From: Leptoclinus maculatus
Taxonomy: Eukaryota; Chordata; Actinopteri; Perciformes; Stichaeidae
Length of the DNA: 64,000 nt
Direction: 5' to 3'
Assembly (NCBI GenBank): GCA_032191485.1
Contig: JAVDOI010000074.1
Span: 246,848-310,847, forward strand
The position numbers were made by a program, and so were the translations under genes. Positions within the stretch are counted from its first letter, which is position 1, and each line of letters starts with the position of its first letter. Under the pieces are notes generated by a model that worked only from the letters and a program-made list of their open reading frames with translations, made no database searches and had not been told where the DNA came from. Below, in pieces: positions 24,009 to 33,880 of this stretch.

Positions 24009-27000
24009 ACACAGACACAGACACAGACACAGACACAGACACACACACACACACACACGGTCCAAAATGGTCAAAACAGTGCGAAACATCTAAAATGTGT
24101 TCCGGCTCGACCACAGCTGGTGACAGAATGTGTCGGAGGAGCAACAGAAGAAAACTGATTTGGACAATTAAGAAAAATTGCAGAAAAACAAATAATCTCT
24201 AAAAGGGTACTTTAGTTTGAGCGGTCGCAGACGTTCCTCACCGGGGTCGTTGTGAGAGTGAGGAACCACGAACACCTCCAGAGGCTGCTCCGCCCACTCG
24301 TCGCCGTGGTAACTGATCTCAAAGCCTTGTTTCCAGACGCCGCCGTTTAGATTCTCGAACGTTAACAAGTCGTAAACATCCAACAGCTAAAACACAGAAA
24401 CACACAGATACTTTACTTATAATATATATATATATTATTATACTTCACACGTTGCTCAACTACTAAAATGATTTTTCTAATTTCTCAACGAATATGAATG
24501 AAAAGCTACAAAAAAGCTTTTAAAACAAAAAAGTTCAGTTATTAATATTAAAAAGCAGCTTCAATCCTACAGTGAACCTACATCAATCTGTATTTATGTT
24601 CTTGATATTTTCAGTACTTTTCTCTTATTGTTTGTTGCATTAACACAATAAAGCAAATTCTGTTAATATGAAAACCTTCAACATGTTCTTATGTTCATAA
24701 ATACACAAAAAATAAATACTTAAAATAACTTCAGCACAGTTCCAAAGCACTGTCTGTAAAAACAGCTGTTAGCATATGCTAAGCTAACCTGCACTCCTTC
24801 GGCTCCGTCCTTCATCTCTTCGGCCAATCGGCAGCCAGGCAGAGAGTCAGCTCGGCTGGGGGCGGAGTCTGAGCTCACATTGACCGCACCTCCTTTTACC
24901 CATGATGCTTGGCGGTGGAACAGTTTGTCACGCAGCGTAGCGACCAGACGGTTGTTGTCGCTAAGGAGACGCTCCAATTTGTCAATCTGCTGCTGGAGGC
25001 GGGACAAATCCTACAGACAGAGATGAGGGATTATTTTACATCCATCATTTAATACGTCATCAATTTATCGTACGTTATAAACATAACCTCAATCATTCCA
25101 CTGATAATATTCAGCTGTTGTTAAAAGCAGTGTCGGGTCGTGCATTGTATACCTGGGCCTTCACTGATGTCCTGCAGCTGAAACACAGCTACGGTTATTA
25201 TTTGTTTCGTGTAAAAATGAAGCTCAACACCTAAAGATACACTAACTGTAGAGAATACGCAGAGAGTGCGTCTCCTCTCTGCTCTGACTGCAGCGTCTCC
25301 TCTTCTGTGAGAGTAACTGTGAGTGCTTTGGGGCGGAGGAGGGGCTCACGGCAGCACCCGCTGCTCGTTACCACAGTAACTGTAGAACGTACGTGTTTTA
25401 ACGTCATCGAGTCAAAACACCAGACAAGTCTCCAACAACACCAGAACAAGTCTCCAACAACACCAGAACAAGTCTCCAACAACACCAGAACAAGTCTCCA
25501 ATAACACCACAACAAGTCTCCAATAACACCAGAACAAGTCTCCAACAACACCAGAACAAGTCTCCAACAACACCAGAACAAGTCTCCAATAACACCAGAA
25601 CAAGTCTCCAACAACACCAGAACAAGTCTCCAACAACACCAGAACAAGTCTCCAACAACACCAGAACAAGTCTCCAATAACACCAGAACAAGTCTCCAAC
25701 AACACCAGAACAAGTCTCCAATAACACCACAACAAGTCTCCAATAACACCAGAACAAGTCTCCAACAACACCAGAACAAGTCTCCAACAACACCAGAACA
25801 AGTCTCCAATAACACCACAACAAGTCTCCAATAACACCAGAACAAGTCTCCAACAACACCAGAACAAGTCTCCAACAACACCAGAACAAGTCTCCAACAA
25901 CACCAGAACAAGTCTCCAACAACACCAGAACAAGTCTCTAGATTTGTCACTAGTAGCTTTTGACAAATAAAGTCACCATGAGGGTTTGGAAAGTCGCCAG
26001 ATTTAACGAGAAAGTCGGCAAGTTGGCAACACTGGCTCCGCTAAATATGTCCCCAGAGCAACATAGGACGTAACAATGGTTCCTATCACATATAAAACCA
26101 AACAAAAATCTTAAAGCTACTGCAGATGTAAAAACAAACACATTTAACTTACCAGAGCTGCTGTTCACTATTTAAAGACAAAGTCCATCCTCCTTTCTTT
26201 GTTAATAAAGAGTTTAATCTCACGGTTGTTCAGTACATCCGTGCGTTTTAGTTCCAGTAAGAAGTCCTTCTGGATTCATGGACGCCAGTGAAGACAGTCG
26301 AGCCTCCCCAGTTGTATTTCTTGAATACGTTTTAATGCGTTTGAGGCTGAAAATGTCCGCTCGACAGAGGCAGCAGATATTGGGATTGTCACCGCCCAAC
26401 ATGTCAGACTAGCCCACTGACCAATCACGTAGTTGTAGGCCAGCTAGCAGGCTCTGACACGTCAAAGAATACGCCCAACATGTCAAACTAAAGATCTGAT
26501 TGGTTGAACACTATGACAATCAACAATATCGTCCCCATTCACTTAAACTGCACATGGATTCACTTGTGAGTCTGCAGGCCTCGGGCCTCTCTTCTACCTA
26601 GAGACACAGAGGTGAAATCTGATTGGATAAAAGCTCTACTTAAAACAAGCTGCACTGGAAGCAGAGCAACTGAGGAAGACAGTAGCTGTGCAATGAGAAA
26701 ATAAGATAATGGGAAAAATGTTTGTATAAATTATAATACATGTAGTGTATTTAATTACAATTATAAAATTATAAAATAGCTATAACTTTGTGATTCTGTT
26801 TAGGACAGCAGAGAAGGCTTTGCAGGCCCTGACTGCCCACCACTGGTTACAAGACAATAAACTAGAATCCTGTCCACTCACGTTCTCCACCTGTCCATCA
26901 GGTGTCTCCATGTGTTGAAGCTCCGCCCCCTGCATCATGTCCAGCATGCGGTACAGTGACATCACGGCCACGCAGAAAACTCCGCCCACCAGCACGGCCA

Positions 27001-27019
27001 GCAGCCGATTCCTCTTCAT
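10999..27019 (-). CDS. man2a1: Alpha-mannosidase 2 (Golgi mannosidase II, GH38)
   Basis: Twenty-three coding exons, phases consistent, 1145 aa (human 1144): 27019-26882, 25010-24789, 24386-24242, 23590-23503, 23067-22984, 22514-22387, 22312-22139, 21865-21679, 19046-18869, 18763-18573, 17398-17201, 16269-16155, 15909-15842, 15612-15444, 15221-14994, 14438-14316, 14216-14102, 13975-13842, 13620-13479, 13385-13252, 11965-11771, 11482-11372, 11169-10999. It trims two mannoses from GlcNAcMan5GlcNAc2 in the medial Golgi during complex N-glycan synthesis. It is a type II protein: short cytosolic MKRNR, a membrane anchor at about residues 6-25, then a coiled stem with LQQQIDKLERLL. GH38 zinc and catalytic residues are present: HSHNDPGW, WAVDPFGHS (nucleophile Asp), PLGDDFRF and FQHHDAVTG. 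It ends PMEISAFRVEID. MAN2A2 is the alternative; residues such as GHSPSMAYLLKGAGLS and the wdr36/slc25a46 neighbours favour MAN2A1. Confidence 0.95.
12073..12815. mobile_element. Non-autonomous DNA transposon, copy 1 (TIR TAGTGCTGGGC)
   Basis: Ends TAGTGCTGGGC and GCCCAGCACTA in inverted orientation, 743 bp, in man2a1 intron 20. The termini also hold GCGTTAACGC-type palindromes. A related copy lies at 20956-21628 in the opposite orientation, and a truncated one ends at 34775. No transposase was recognised, so the superfamily is left open. TA may be the target duplication. Confidence 0.8.
13231..13262. repeat. man2a1: 19-bp duplication carrying the man2a1 exon 20 donor
   Basis: On the transcript strand GGGGCTCAG|GTGAGG is followed 19 nt later by GGGGCTCAG|GTAAAG. 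The first is used in the model because it keeps phase 0 with exon 21. The second would shift the frame. Confidence 0.75.
13623..13760. repeat. ATCAATAA-rich degenerate repeat
   Basis: Irregular tandem TATCAATAACCAATCAATAA-like units in man2a1 intron 18, next to the exon 19 acceptor. Confidence 0.6.
13782..13850. repeat. man2a1: 37-bp duplication carrying the man2a1 exon 18 donor
   Basis: The transcript strand has CCAG|GTTCATTTACATATC at the real donor (13842/13841), and the same string again 37 nt downstream (13805/13804). The duplicated part includes at least four exonic bases. Confidence 0.8.
14560..14665. repeat. (AATAAT/GATAAT)n simple repeat
   Basis: Low-complexity trinucleotide tract in man2a1 intron 15. 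Confidence 0.85.
14905..14993. repeat. man2a1: 21-bp repeat abutting man2a1 exon 15 donor
   Basis: Four copies of a unit containing TTTTTAATTTGAAAAGTC on the plus strand. The donor of exon 15 (GTCAGACTTTTC on minus) is the last unit, so the first 21 intronic bases are repeated downstream. Confidence 0.85.
16556..17190. repeat. Cluster of GCTAAC motifs
   Basis: Dispersed GCTAAC/ATGCTAACA hexamers, roughly two dozen in about 630 bp, without strict periodicity, in man2a1 intron 11. Similar clusters occur at 49190-49560 and 52440-52990. Confidence 0.6.
17665..18525. repeat. 25-bp minisatellite in man2a1 intron 10
   Basis: About 34 copies of a unit containing AACTGAGTCATTAGTTAAAT. A variant with CAGAGTAATTAG recurs every third copy or so, forming a 75-bp higher-order repeat. 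The array ends about 50 bp before the exon 10 donor. Confidence 0.95.
19111..20885. mobile_element. DNA transposon remnant with GTTCACACCAAA termini, copy 1
   Basis: Left end has TTCACACCAAATGCGGCG, and the right end has the inverse TTTGGTGTGAATGC. The terminal bases resemble PIF/Harbinger-like fish elements, but no transposase frame was recognised and the superfamily is tentative. A LINE fragment is inserted inside it. It occupies most of man2a1 intron 8. Related sequence is at 29690-30680, and a 38-bp remnant lies at 34103-34140. Confidence 0.7.
19860..20757 (+). pseudogene. 3' part of a non-LTR retrotransposon (L2/CR1-like LINE), broken
   Basis: Plus-strand frames encode the C-terminal part of a LINE reverse transcriptase: VKYLGIILDSHLRF, then a helical tail, then GAKLWNCLPTELK near the end. 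The first frame stops at 20308-20310 and the similarity continues in another frame from about 20300, so the copy is frameshifted. It is 5' truncated, as usual for LINEs, and ends in a TAACA-type short repeat (20737-20757). It is nested in the transposon at 19111-20885. Confidence 0.82.
20956..21628. mobile_element. Non-autonomous DNA transposon, copy 2 (TIR TAGTGCTGGGC)
   Basis: Same termini as copy 1 but in the opposite orientation, 673 bp, in man2a1 intron 8. A 75-residue open frame shared with copy 1 (containing KRRKRRHTNSCSPLADV) lies on the plus strand at 21301-21531; the equivalent frame in copy 1 is on the minus strand at 12140-12361. Confidence 0.8.
23465..23500. repeat. (GATGAA)6 at man2a1 exon 4 donor
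   Basis: Six GATGAA hexamers beginning two bases inside the donor of exon 4; on the transcript strand the intron starts GTACTCATCTTCATC. Confidence 0.9.
23594..24058. repeat. Compound (CA)n/(CAGACA)n microsatellite
   Basis: About 465 bp of CA repeats with CAGACA and CAGATAGACA interruptions, filling most of man2a1 intron 3. It begins right at the exon 4 acceptor. Confidence 0.97.
25428..25940. repeat. 22-bp minisatellite inside hAT copy A
   Basis: About 23 copies of a unit containing CAACACCAGAACAAGTCTC. The same array, with about 19 units, is inside copy B at 60869-61292. Confidence 0.95.
26220..26402 (-). pseudogene. hAT transposase C-terminal fragment (copy A)
   Basis: Minus-strand frame with LKRIKTYSRNTTGEARLSSLA, the hAT family dimerisation-domain signature. 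The expected preceding IPISAASVERTFSA part lies in a neighbouring frame, so a one-base shift has broken it. No zinc finger or catalytic core was seen. Confidence 0.75.
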
Positions 27020-28300
27020 CGCTGAGGAACCAATGAGACGACTCCGATGAAACACATGCTACAGGTGCATTATGGGAAATGTAGGATCCAGTGCTGACAG
27101 TCAGGATCGCTCCACTTGAGCTTCAACGAGTTATTTAACGGAGTACCTCTTGAAGATTAAGAGCTCCAATTAGTTTTCAATATCAGCCTGACAAATTAAT
27201 ATTTAGTTTGATTGTTTGTCAACATTAAAAACAAACACTTTTAAAAGAACCAATCATCGGTCTAAATGTCACATTTAATTTATTAATAGTACAAATATAA
27301 CTTTAGCATATTTACATTGGTGGACGTGTTATTTTGACACTATTATAATTAAATGAAATGTTTCTTTTTGCCTCAGTTAGTTTCTAGGAGCCACAGCAAC
27401 AGTTTTAATCATTTAATCAGTTATCTAACAGTTTTTTAAGAACAAAATGTCAAAACTTCTCTGGTTCCAGCTTCTCAGTTTGTATATTCTTCAGTTTTTG
27501 TCACTTTTTTCTTCTTTTGCGATGACTGAAGGGCTAATATGACAGAATAGATTCATAAACATCAGAAAAAGAAGCGTGTGGATAAAGAGCAGCAGACTTT
27601 GAGACGATCACCGCCTACAAAAACCAGCTAAACCTGCAGACCAGGACTCTGTGTTTACACGAAGGCTTAGAGGTCAAACAGAACTAATGGAAAATAATGC
27701 AAATCAAGAAAGGCACTACTGGAACGTCCTGTTCTTGTGTTGTAAATGTCTTTGAATCCTTGAAACTGAGAAAATCCTCCTTCAGCTACATGAAGTGTTT
27801 AAAAAGCCTTTTGGATCAGATGTAAAATACATCGTTTGTTCTTTTTAGAGGTTCTCACAGAACATCTGATCTTATAGAATATGAAGCTTTATGTAGATTA
27901 AACAGGATATAAAGGAGTTAACGTGCAACACATTAATGCAGCAGGAACATCAGATATAACAGTGAAACATTTTACTCAATGATACTTAAGGTTTTGAATG
28001 CAGAACTTTTACTAGTGGAGTATTTTTTTGTGAGTATTAATACTTTTACTGCTGTAAAGGACCTACATTATGATGTATTATTAGTTTTTTGTCCTGTTTA
28101 ACACAACAGATAAAACTCTGTTATAAACGGTTAAATATACATCTTAATTTATCTGCATTAACACTGTGGTGTAATTAAACAAATACAGATTATTTTGTAT
28201 AATTATTTCTGCTAGTATAACTTGAAACCGCTCCTGTAAGTCAAACGGCTGTGAAGATAAAATTAATAAAACTTTTGTATGTTAAATTAAACACCTCACT

Positions 28301-28420
28301 CACTGAACTTCCGTGTTGGACAAAGTGCAGCAGGTCTCGTGCTCCCTCGTGTCTCGCGCTGCTCTTCACCCGCTGGCTGACGCAGCTGTCTGACTTCAAT
28401 TTCCCGCGAAAAAACATATA
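28301..28420 (-). other. man2a1: Possible man2a1 5'UTR exon
   Basis: The minus strand reads AAGTTCA|GTGAGTGAGG near 28304, a good donor downstream of the promoter, and the coding exon is preceded by CCTCAG just before its ATG. A non-coding first exon here spliced to about 27021 is plausible but unproven. Confidence 0.4.
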
Positions 28421-28539
28421 CAACATATAAAATAAACTCTTTTTATTGTTAAAGTTAAATAAAGTTGTGTCGGTGCCTCCGCAGCGCGAGCTCCCCGCTG
28501 TTTGTTTTGCTTCCGGTCTGTCTCAGCTGACTCAGCGCT

Positions 28540-28570
28540 GCAGACTTCCGGTCAGGACGTGACGTCATCT
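28540..28570 (-). promoter_or_regulatory. man2a1: man2a1 promoter: ETS core plus perfect CRE
   Basis: ACTTCCGG (28544-28551) followed by the palindromic cAMP-response element TGACGTCA (28560-28567). Another TTCCGG lies at 28511. They lie between the wdr36 poly(A) signal and man2a1, about 1.5 kb upstream of the man2a1 ATG. Confidence 0.6.
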
Positions 28571-28654
28571 GACATGCGGTATCACAAGTCTTCAGGCCCA
28601 TTACTGAAGTAGAAGTACTAATACTACATCTGTGAAAAATACTCCACTGCAAGT

Positions 28655-28808
28655 AATAAGTACTACTCGTGTACCGTACACAAGAAGTACTACTCGTGTA
28701 CCGTACACAAGAAGTACTACTCGTGTACCGTACACAAGAAGTACTACTCGTGTACCGTACACAAGAAGTACTACTCGTATACTGTACACAAGAAGTACTA
28801 CTCGTATA
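28655..28808. repeat. 27-bp minisatellite between wdr36 and man2a1
   Basis: Five to six copies of a unit containing GTACTACTCGTGTACCGTAC. GTACCGTAC and TGTACCGTACA make it partly palindromic. It separates the wdr36 3' end from the man2a1 promoter. Confidence 0.93.
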
Positions 28809-28865
28809 GTGGTTGAAGAAAATCCAAAAACACAAACAGACGCAGAGACGATGAATCAACAACTT

Positions 28866-28871
28866 TTTAAT
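28866..28871 (-). terminator. wdr36: wdr36 polyadenylation signal (ATTAAA)
   Basis: ATTAAA on the minus strand, 70 nt after the stop. A (TG)n tract (28890-28939) fills most of the short 3'UTR. Confidence 0.55.
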
Positions 28872-28886
28872 AAAATACAAAGTGTG

Positions 28887-28940
<54 letters not shown>

Positions 28941-28941
<1 letters not shown>

Positions 28942-31900
28942 CACAGCAGGGCACTCTTGGCATACGACAGCAGACACAGTGATTGGTCAAATGATGCACG
29001 TAGCTCCGCCCACCCCACCTCCAGCCGGGAGGAGAGGCGGAGCAACGCCGCCATGGCAACAGAGTCCTGTGACAACGAGCGGAGATGGAGCTGAAAAATA
29101 CAAAAAAATGAATAAAATAAAATAATTACCACAATAAAAGACCGAAGACGTCAACAAACGTTATATAATTAAATAAATTAATGCTGTGTTCTGATTGGCT
29201 GACCTTCAGGAAAAGCGCCAGGTAAGCCTGAGCCAGGTCGAAGTCCCGCCCACTGGACAACATGCTGTCAATCATGTGAATGAAGGCGAGCAGGAGCCCG
29301 CTGGCTCCGCCCCCCTCTGATGTCAGACAGGTGAGCTCAACAGAGAGCGCTGCCGGCCCACAATCCTTCAGGAGACGCAGCGGGCGATCGACTGCACAGA
29401 GAGAGAGAGTTATTCATTTATTAAAACATATAGATATTCAATTCATAAAGAATTGTTAGCACAAAAAAAAACATTTGAATACAACATTACAGTCATTGAG
29501 CAGACGCTTTCATCCAAAGCGACTTACAGTAAATGTATTCAACATCGGTATTCAAGAGAACTACTAGTCATAAGTACATCTCCTTTATTAAACAAGCATC
29601 TAAGAGCATAAACCAGAGCAAAGGTACAGAAACAAACTAGTATGAATACAATAAGTGCTGAGTGGAAGGCTCAGGGTAGTAATACAAACACACACACATG
29701 TCTACACATAGTCTGGTCTCTATTGATACGAGGGGTCGTAGAGCTCTGGGTGAACACAGACGGATACAGGATTTGTTTCCAGATTCAACGTCAGGACGTC
29801 AGTGACGTCAGGAGAAACATCTCAACGCTGATAGGCTATCGCGCCGCAGCGTCACGCCATTTTTTCGCCGGAGTTGAAAAATGTCAACTTACGCATTTGT
29901 GGCGATTGACGTGATCGCGCGATCACAAATTTGCGTCACTCCAGTCTCATCGCGTCTGTATATATACTTTGTATGAAATCTACTCGCGCAAATAATTAGA
30001 AAAAATGCTGCGGCGCGATAGCCTATCAGCGTTGAGATGTTTCTCCTGTCGTCACTGACGTCCTGACGTTGAATCTGGAAACAAATCCTGTATCCGTCTG
30101 TGTTCACCCAGAGCTCTACGACCCCTCATATCAATAGAGACCAGACTATGTGTAGACGTGTGTGTCAACCAGATGGTACAAACCATGAAAGAGACGCCGT
30201 ATTTACGTCTAGATGACGTCATGTTGAGTGTTGATGGAGCTGCTACAGTGTTAGCTTAGCATAGCACCGACCGATCCAGACTCCATTCAGAAAACAAGTA
30301 TTTTAAAAGTTATTTGTTTGTCGTCTTGCGGAGAGAACTAACAAAACATGAATTCAGACTTTTCACTAATCTCAGCATCATTAGGTAGTTATTTCGGAGT
30401 CCCTTTTTGTTGGTTTATTGACGTTAAATCATTTATTTAGTGTTCATACAGCTGTAGTAAACTAGACACAGTGAACACAGCTCCATGGAATCCACGGAGC
30501 TGCTCCGGATGACGTTATGAACCAGACATGACGGCGTTTAGTTTCCTGATATCTGGACTTCCACAACACGTACTAAGCAGAAATACAGGTTATTTTTTCC
30601 ATGGTTGATGGCGGACAGTTGAACGGCTTCCAGGGCGATAAGCCCCGCCCCCTCTCCAGCGAGTGAACACATGAACGCGGCATTAGATGCTTGTTTAACA
30701 AAGCAGATGCACTTATGACTTCTGGTGACTATAGTTCTCTTCAATACACTTATTGTAAGTCACTTTGGATAAAAGCATCTGCTAAATAATATATTAAATA
30801 AGATATAAAATATATAAATAATATGTATTTAGAAAATCAACATATACATTTTTAGTTTAACAAAGTAAAAAATAACTAAAATAAAACAAATGTACAGTAA
30901 TATGTTGAGATGTGAAACCAAACATTTTATATATAACTTATATAATAAAACACTCACATGATCCAGACTCTAGCGCTGACTCTAGATCAGAACTGAACTC
31001 TGACCTCTGAGACATCAAACCCCAACGCAGCAGCTTCGACTGAACAACAACAAATATCATTATTATTATTCATTTCATCATCATCATCATCATTAATGTT
31101 CAGTGACTTCTCTACAGATCAGGAGGAAACAGGTTCACAGAAGAAGAGTTGTGTGTTGAAGAAGGAACCACAGAAGAAGAGTTGTGTGTTCGGCAGCTTT
31201 ACTTGTGTTTCCTGTTCGGTTGCCATGGGCGACGTGAATCGAGGCGTGAGACCAGGAATAGTCGGCAGAAAGAACGGAGCAGCAGGAGGAGCAGAGGGAG
31301 GAGCCACGGGTTTATTCCTCCTCTAGAGACACACACACACACACACACAGCTGATCAGATGTCGTTATATCTAAATTATTTATATATAAACTATAATGTT
31401 TAGATCTATATATATCATTTATATATACACTTCTTTATAAACAATAATACAAATTATATAAACTACTTTGTTTATATATACACATTATGTTTAAATCTAA
31501 ATTATAATTTTTTTTTTGTTTATATATAAACACGCTCTGTAGTCAGAACAACAAACTTTATTATTAATTTCAACGTTGACAAACACCAGATACTCTGCTT
31601 CCTTTCTCACCTTTCACAATAAAAGCCCTAGACATGTAATATTCACAGGTGAGTATTCGTATTTCCGTGTGATGTATTGGTCACTATTTACTGACCATAT
31701 TAAACATTTGTAATCTGATTTCATATAAAGCTGTCAGAACTGACTCCAGATCAGACTGGAGGACTCTCACCTGTGACTCTGCTGACTCACCTTGATGTTG
31801 TCCAGGTAGAGCAGACTTTTCCATCGAGACTCCGGCAGCAGAGACAGAGTCACAAGCTCCGCCCCCAACTGTTCGGCTGACTTGTACGTATCATCGACCT

Positions 31901-33844
31901 CCTCCGATGTCACTTCCTGTTCAGACTCGTCCACCGTGACCCCCGGCAGCGTCACCTCGGCTGGTTGGTAGTCAGCTGGGAGGGGGCGGAGCCCCACGGG
32001 CCCACACAGACTCTTATTGGTCCTGAGGGAGGAGAGCTGCACTGTGATTGGCTGACAATGACTCAAACACACAGATCAGTGACGTCATCTTTACAAACAT
32101 AAAAAAAATATATAAAACCAAAAATTCTGTCAACACATCTGATTGGCTGCTGTAACTAACCAGAGGTAAACGCCCAGACTGTCAACGTGAGCCGTCGACA
32201 GGAAGTCTCCGGTAGGCGACAAGGACACGCCCACCGGCGCCATGGCTACCAGGAAGCAGTCAACGAGACTGAAGAAGAAGAAACATAAAGTTATTCCTGT
32301 CAACTTATTAATATTAAATATATGTAATTATGTAAATAAGGATTGACTGTTCCATTCTCACAATCCAGAGGGGAGATCCCAGGTACGAATGGTACAGTCC
32401 ATCGCCACGGTAATCAGCCAGCGACCATCGGGGCTGAACGTCTGAGGAAGAAACAATAATATTAGCGCTGTTAGCATGATAGCTCGTATTGAACTTCATT
32501 AGCAGGTTGCTAGCTGCGTTAGCTCTCCGGGACCCACCATGTCGTTGATGTTGCCGTGGTGACCGGCAAACTTCCTGACGATCCGTCTGGTTTCTATGTC
32601 GACCACCAGCAGCGTGAAGTCATCCAGCGCTAATGCTAACATCCCGCTAACAGAAACAGAAAACACTGTTAGCTATATGCCTGTGTAGCATCGTGCCAAC
32701 CGTTAGCTTCCTGTATCTGTGTAGCATCATGCTAACTATTAGCTACCTGTATCTGTGTGACATCATGCGAACCGTTAGCTACCTGTCTCTGTGTAGCATC
32801 ATGCTAACTGTTAGCTACCTGTCTCTGTGTAGCATCATGCTAACCGTTAGCTACCTGTCTCTGTGTAGCATCATGCTAGCTGGCGCAGCATGTAGCTTCA
32901 GCTGCTCTTCCTGTTTCCTGCTCTTGAAGCGCCAGAACTTGAGCAGCCAATCAGAGCCTGCGGTAAGTGTCAGCTGGTTCAGAGTGTCCGTGGCGACGCC
33001 TCGCACCGCCCCGCTGTGAGCTGGAACAGAAAGGGGGCGGAGTTAATGACAGACAGAGAGACACAGCACCAATCACAGACCAGAACAGGTGAACACACCT
33101 GTCTCATCGTTGCCGTAACAACCGCGGTGCTGGCCGGACTGCAGGTTGTAGACGTCGACGCGGCCGCTTGACGAGCCAATCACAGCAAAGTTACCACAGG
33201 AAGTGATGTCGACCGCCTGTGAACAGAGACAGGAAGTCACGTGACCCCTTTAAGCGAAAGCAGGGGGAGGAGCTTAGAGAAACACAGGCGGTGTTACCGT
33301 GGCAATGTCGGTCCTGCGGGCGGTCGGCGGCTGCAGGTGATGAGCTCCCATGGTGCACCGCTGGTAGTTCCACGTGGTGGTTGCTAGGCGACCGCGATGA
33401 CACGCGACGATGCCATCCCAGTCCGATTGACGAGCGGCAGCTGTCAGCCAATCAGAGAAGAGGACGTCTTTAAAATGGAAGTTTTCTCTTTGTTTAAGTG
33501 TTTAAGTGTGTTTAAGTGTGAGAGACCCACCGGAGGAGAACGCTGTGATGGCAGGAAGACGCAGCTCCTCGTAGGACAAACCCTTCTTCTTCTTCTGTTC
33601 CTTTTTCTTGTTGATGGAGCCTAGAAGGAAACACAAACGCTAAGTTTTCATCCATTTTATCTTCTTGTTTCTGAGCAGATGCAACACGAGACATCTGATT
33701 GGTCGAGAGGTGCTCTATCAATTCAGCAACAAAATGAAAATCCACCAATCAGAGGAAAAGACACTTATTATATTAAATTAAATTATATAAATAACATTGT
33801 TTGTATAGCAATTATAATGTTGATATCGAAATATATATTTAATG

Positions 33845-33880
<36 letters not shown>

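Larger units (their letters stand above)
25128..26845 (-). mobile_element. hAT-like transposon copy A
   Basis: Ends CAGTGTCGGG and CCCACCACTG are inverted repeats. The flanks GTTAAAAG and GTTACAAG match at 7 of 8 bases, the 8-bp target duplication typical of hAT elements. It carries a degenerate piece of hAT transposase on minus and an internal 22-bp minisatellite. It makes up nearly all of man2a1 intron 1, ending 36 bp from the exon 1 donor. A near-identical copy is at 60568-62239 and a shorter relative at 41120-42036. Confidence 0.88.

Noticed and set aside
23454..24144. Cys/Val-rich open frames of 158-211 codons
   Set aside because: Translation of a (CA)n/(CAGACA)n tract in man2a1 intron 3.
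25231..25966. Repetitive Trp/Cys-rich open frames (ETCSGVVGDLFW type), also at 60671-61458
   Set aside because: Translation of the 22-bp minisatellite inside hAT copies; 22-bp units shift frame every copy and cycle through three readings.
10999..27019. Assignment as man2a2
   Set aside because: Some segments are closer to MAN2A2 (DEANSHYFAL, DVPHTCG), but FGHSP.MAYLL, YAVKKHFA, WLKTF and the linkage with wdr36 and slc25a46 fit MAN2A1 better. Not fully excluded.
28882..29125. Plus-strand Cys/Val open frames
   Set aside because: They are the (TG)n tract and the antisense of the last wdr36 exon.
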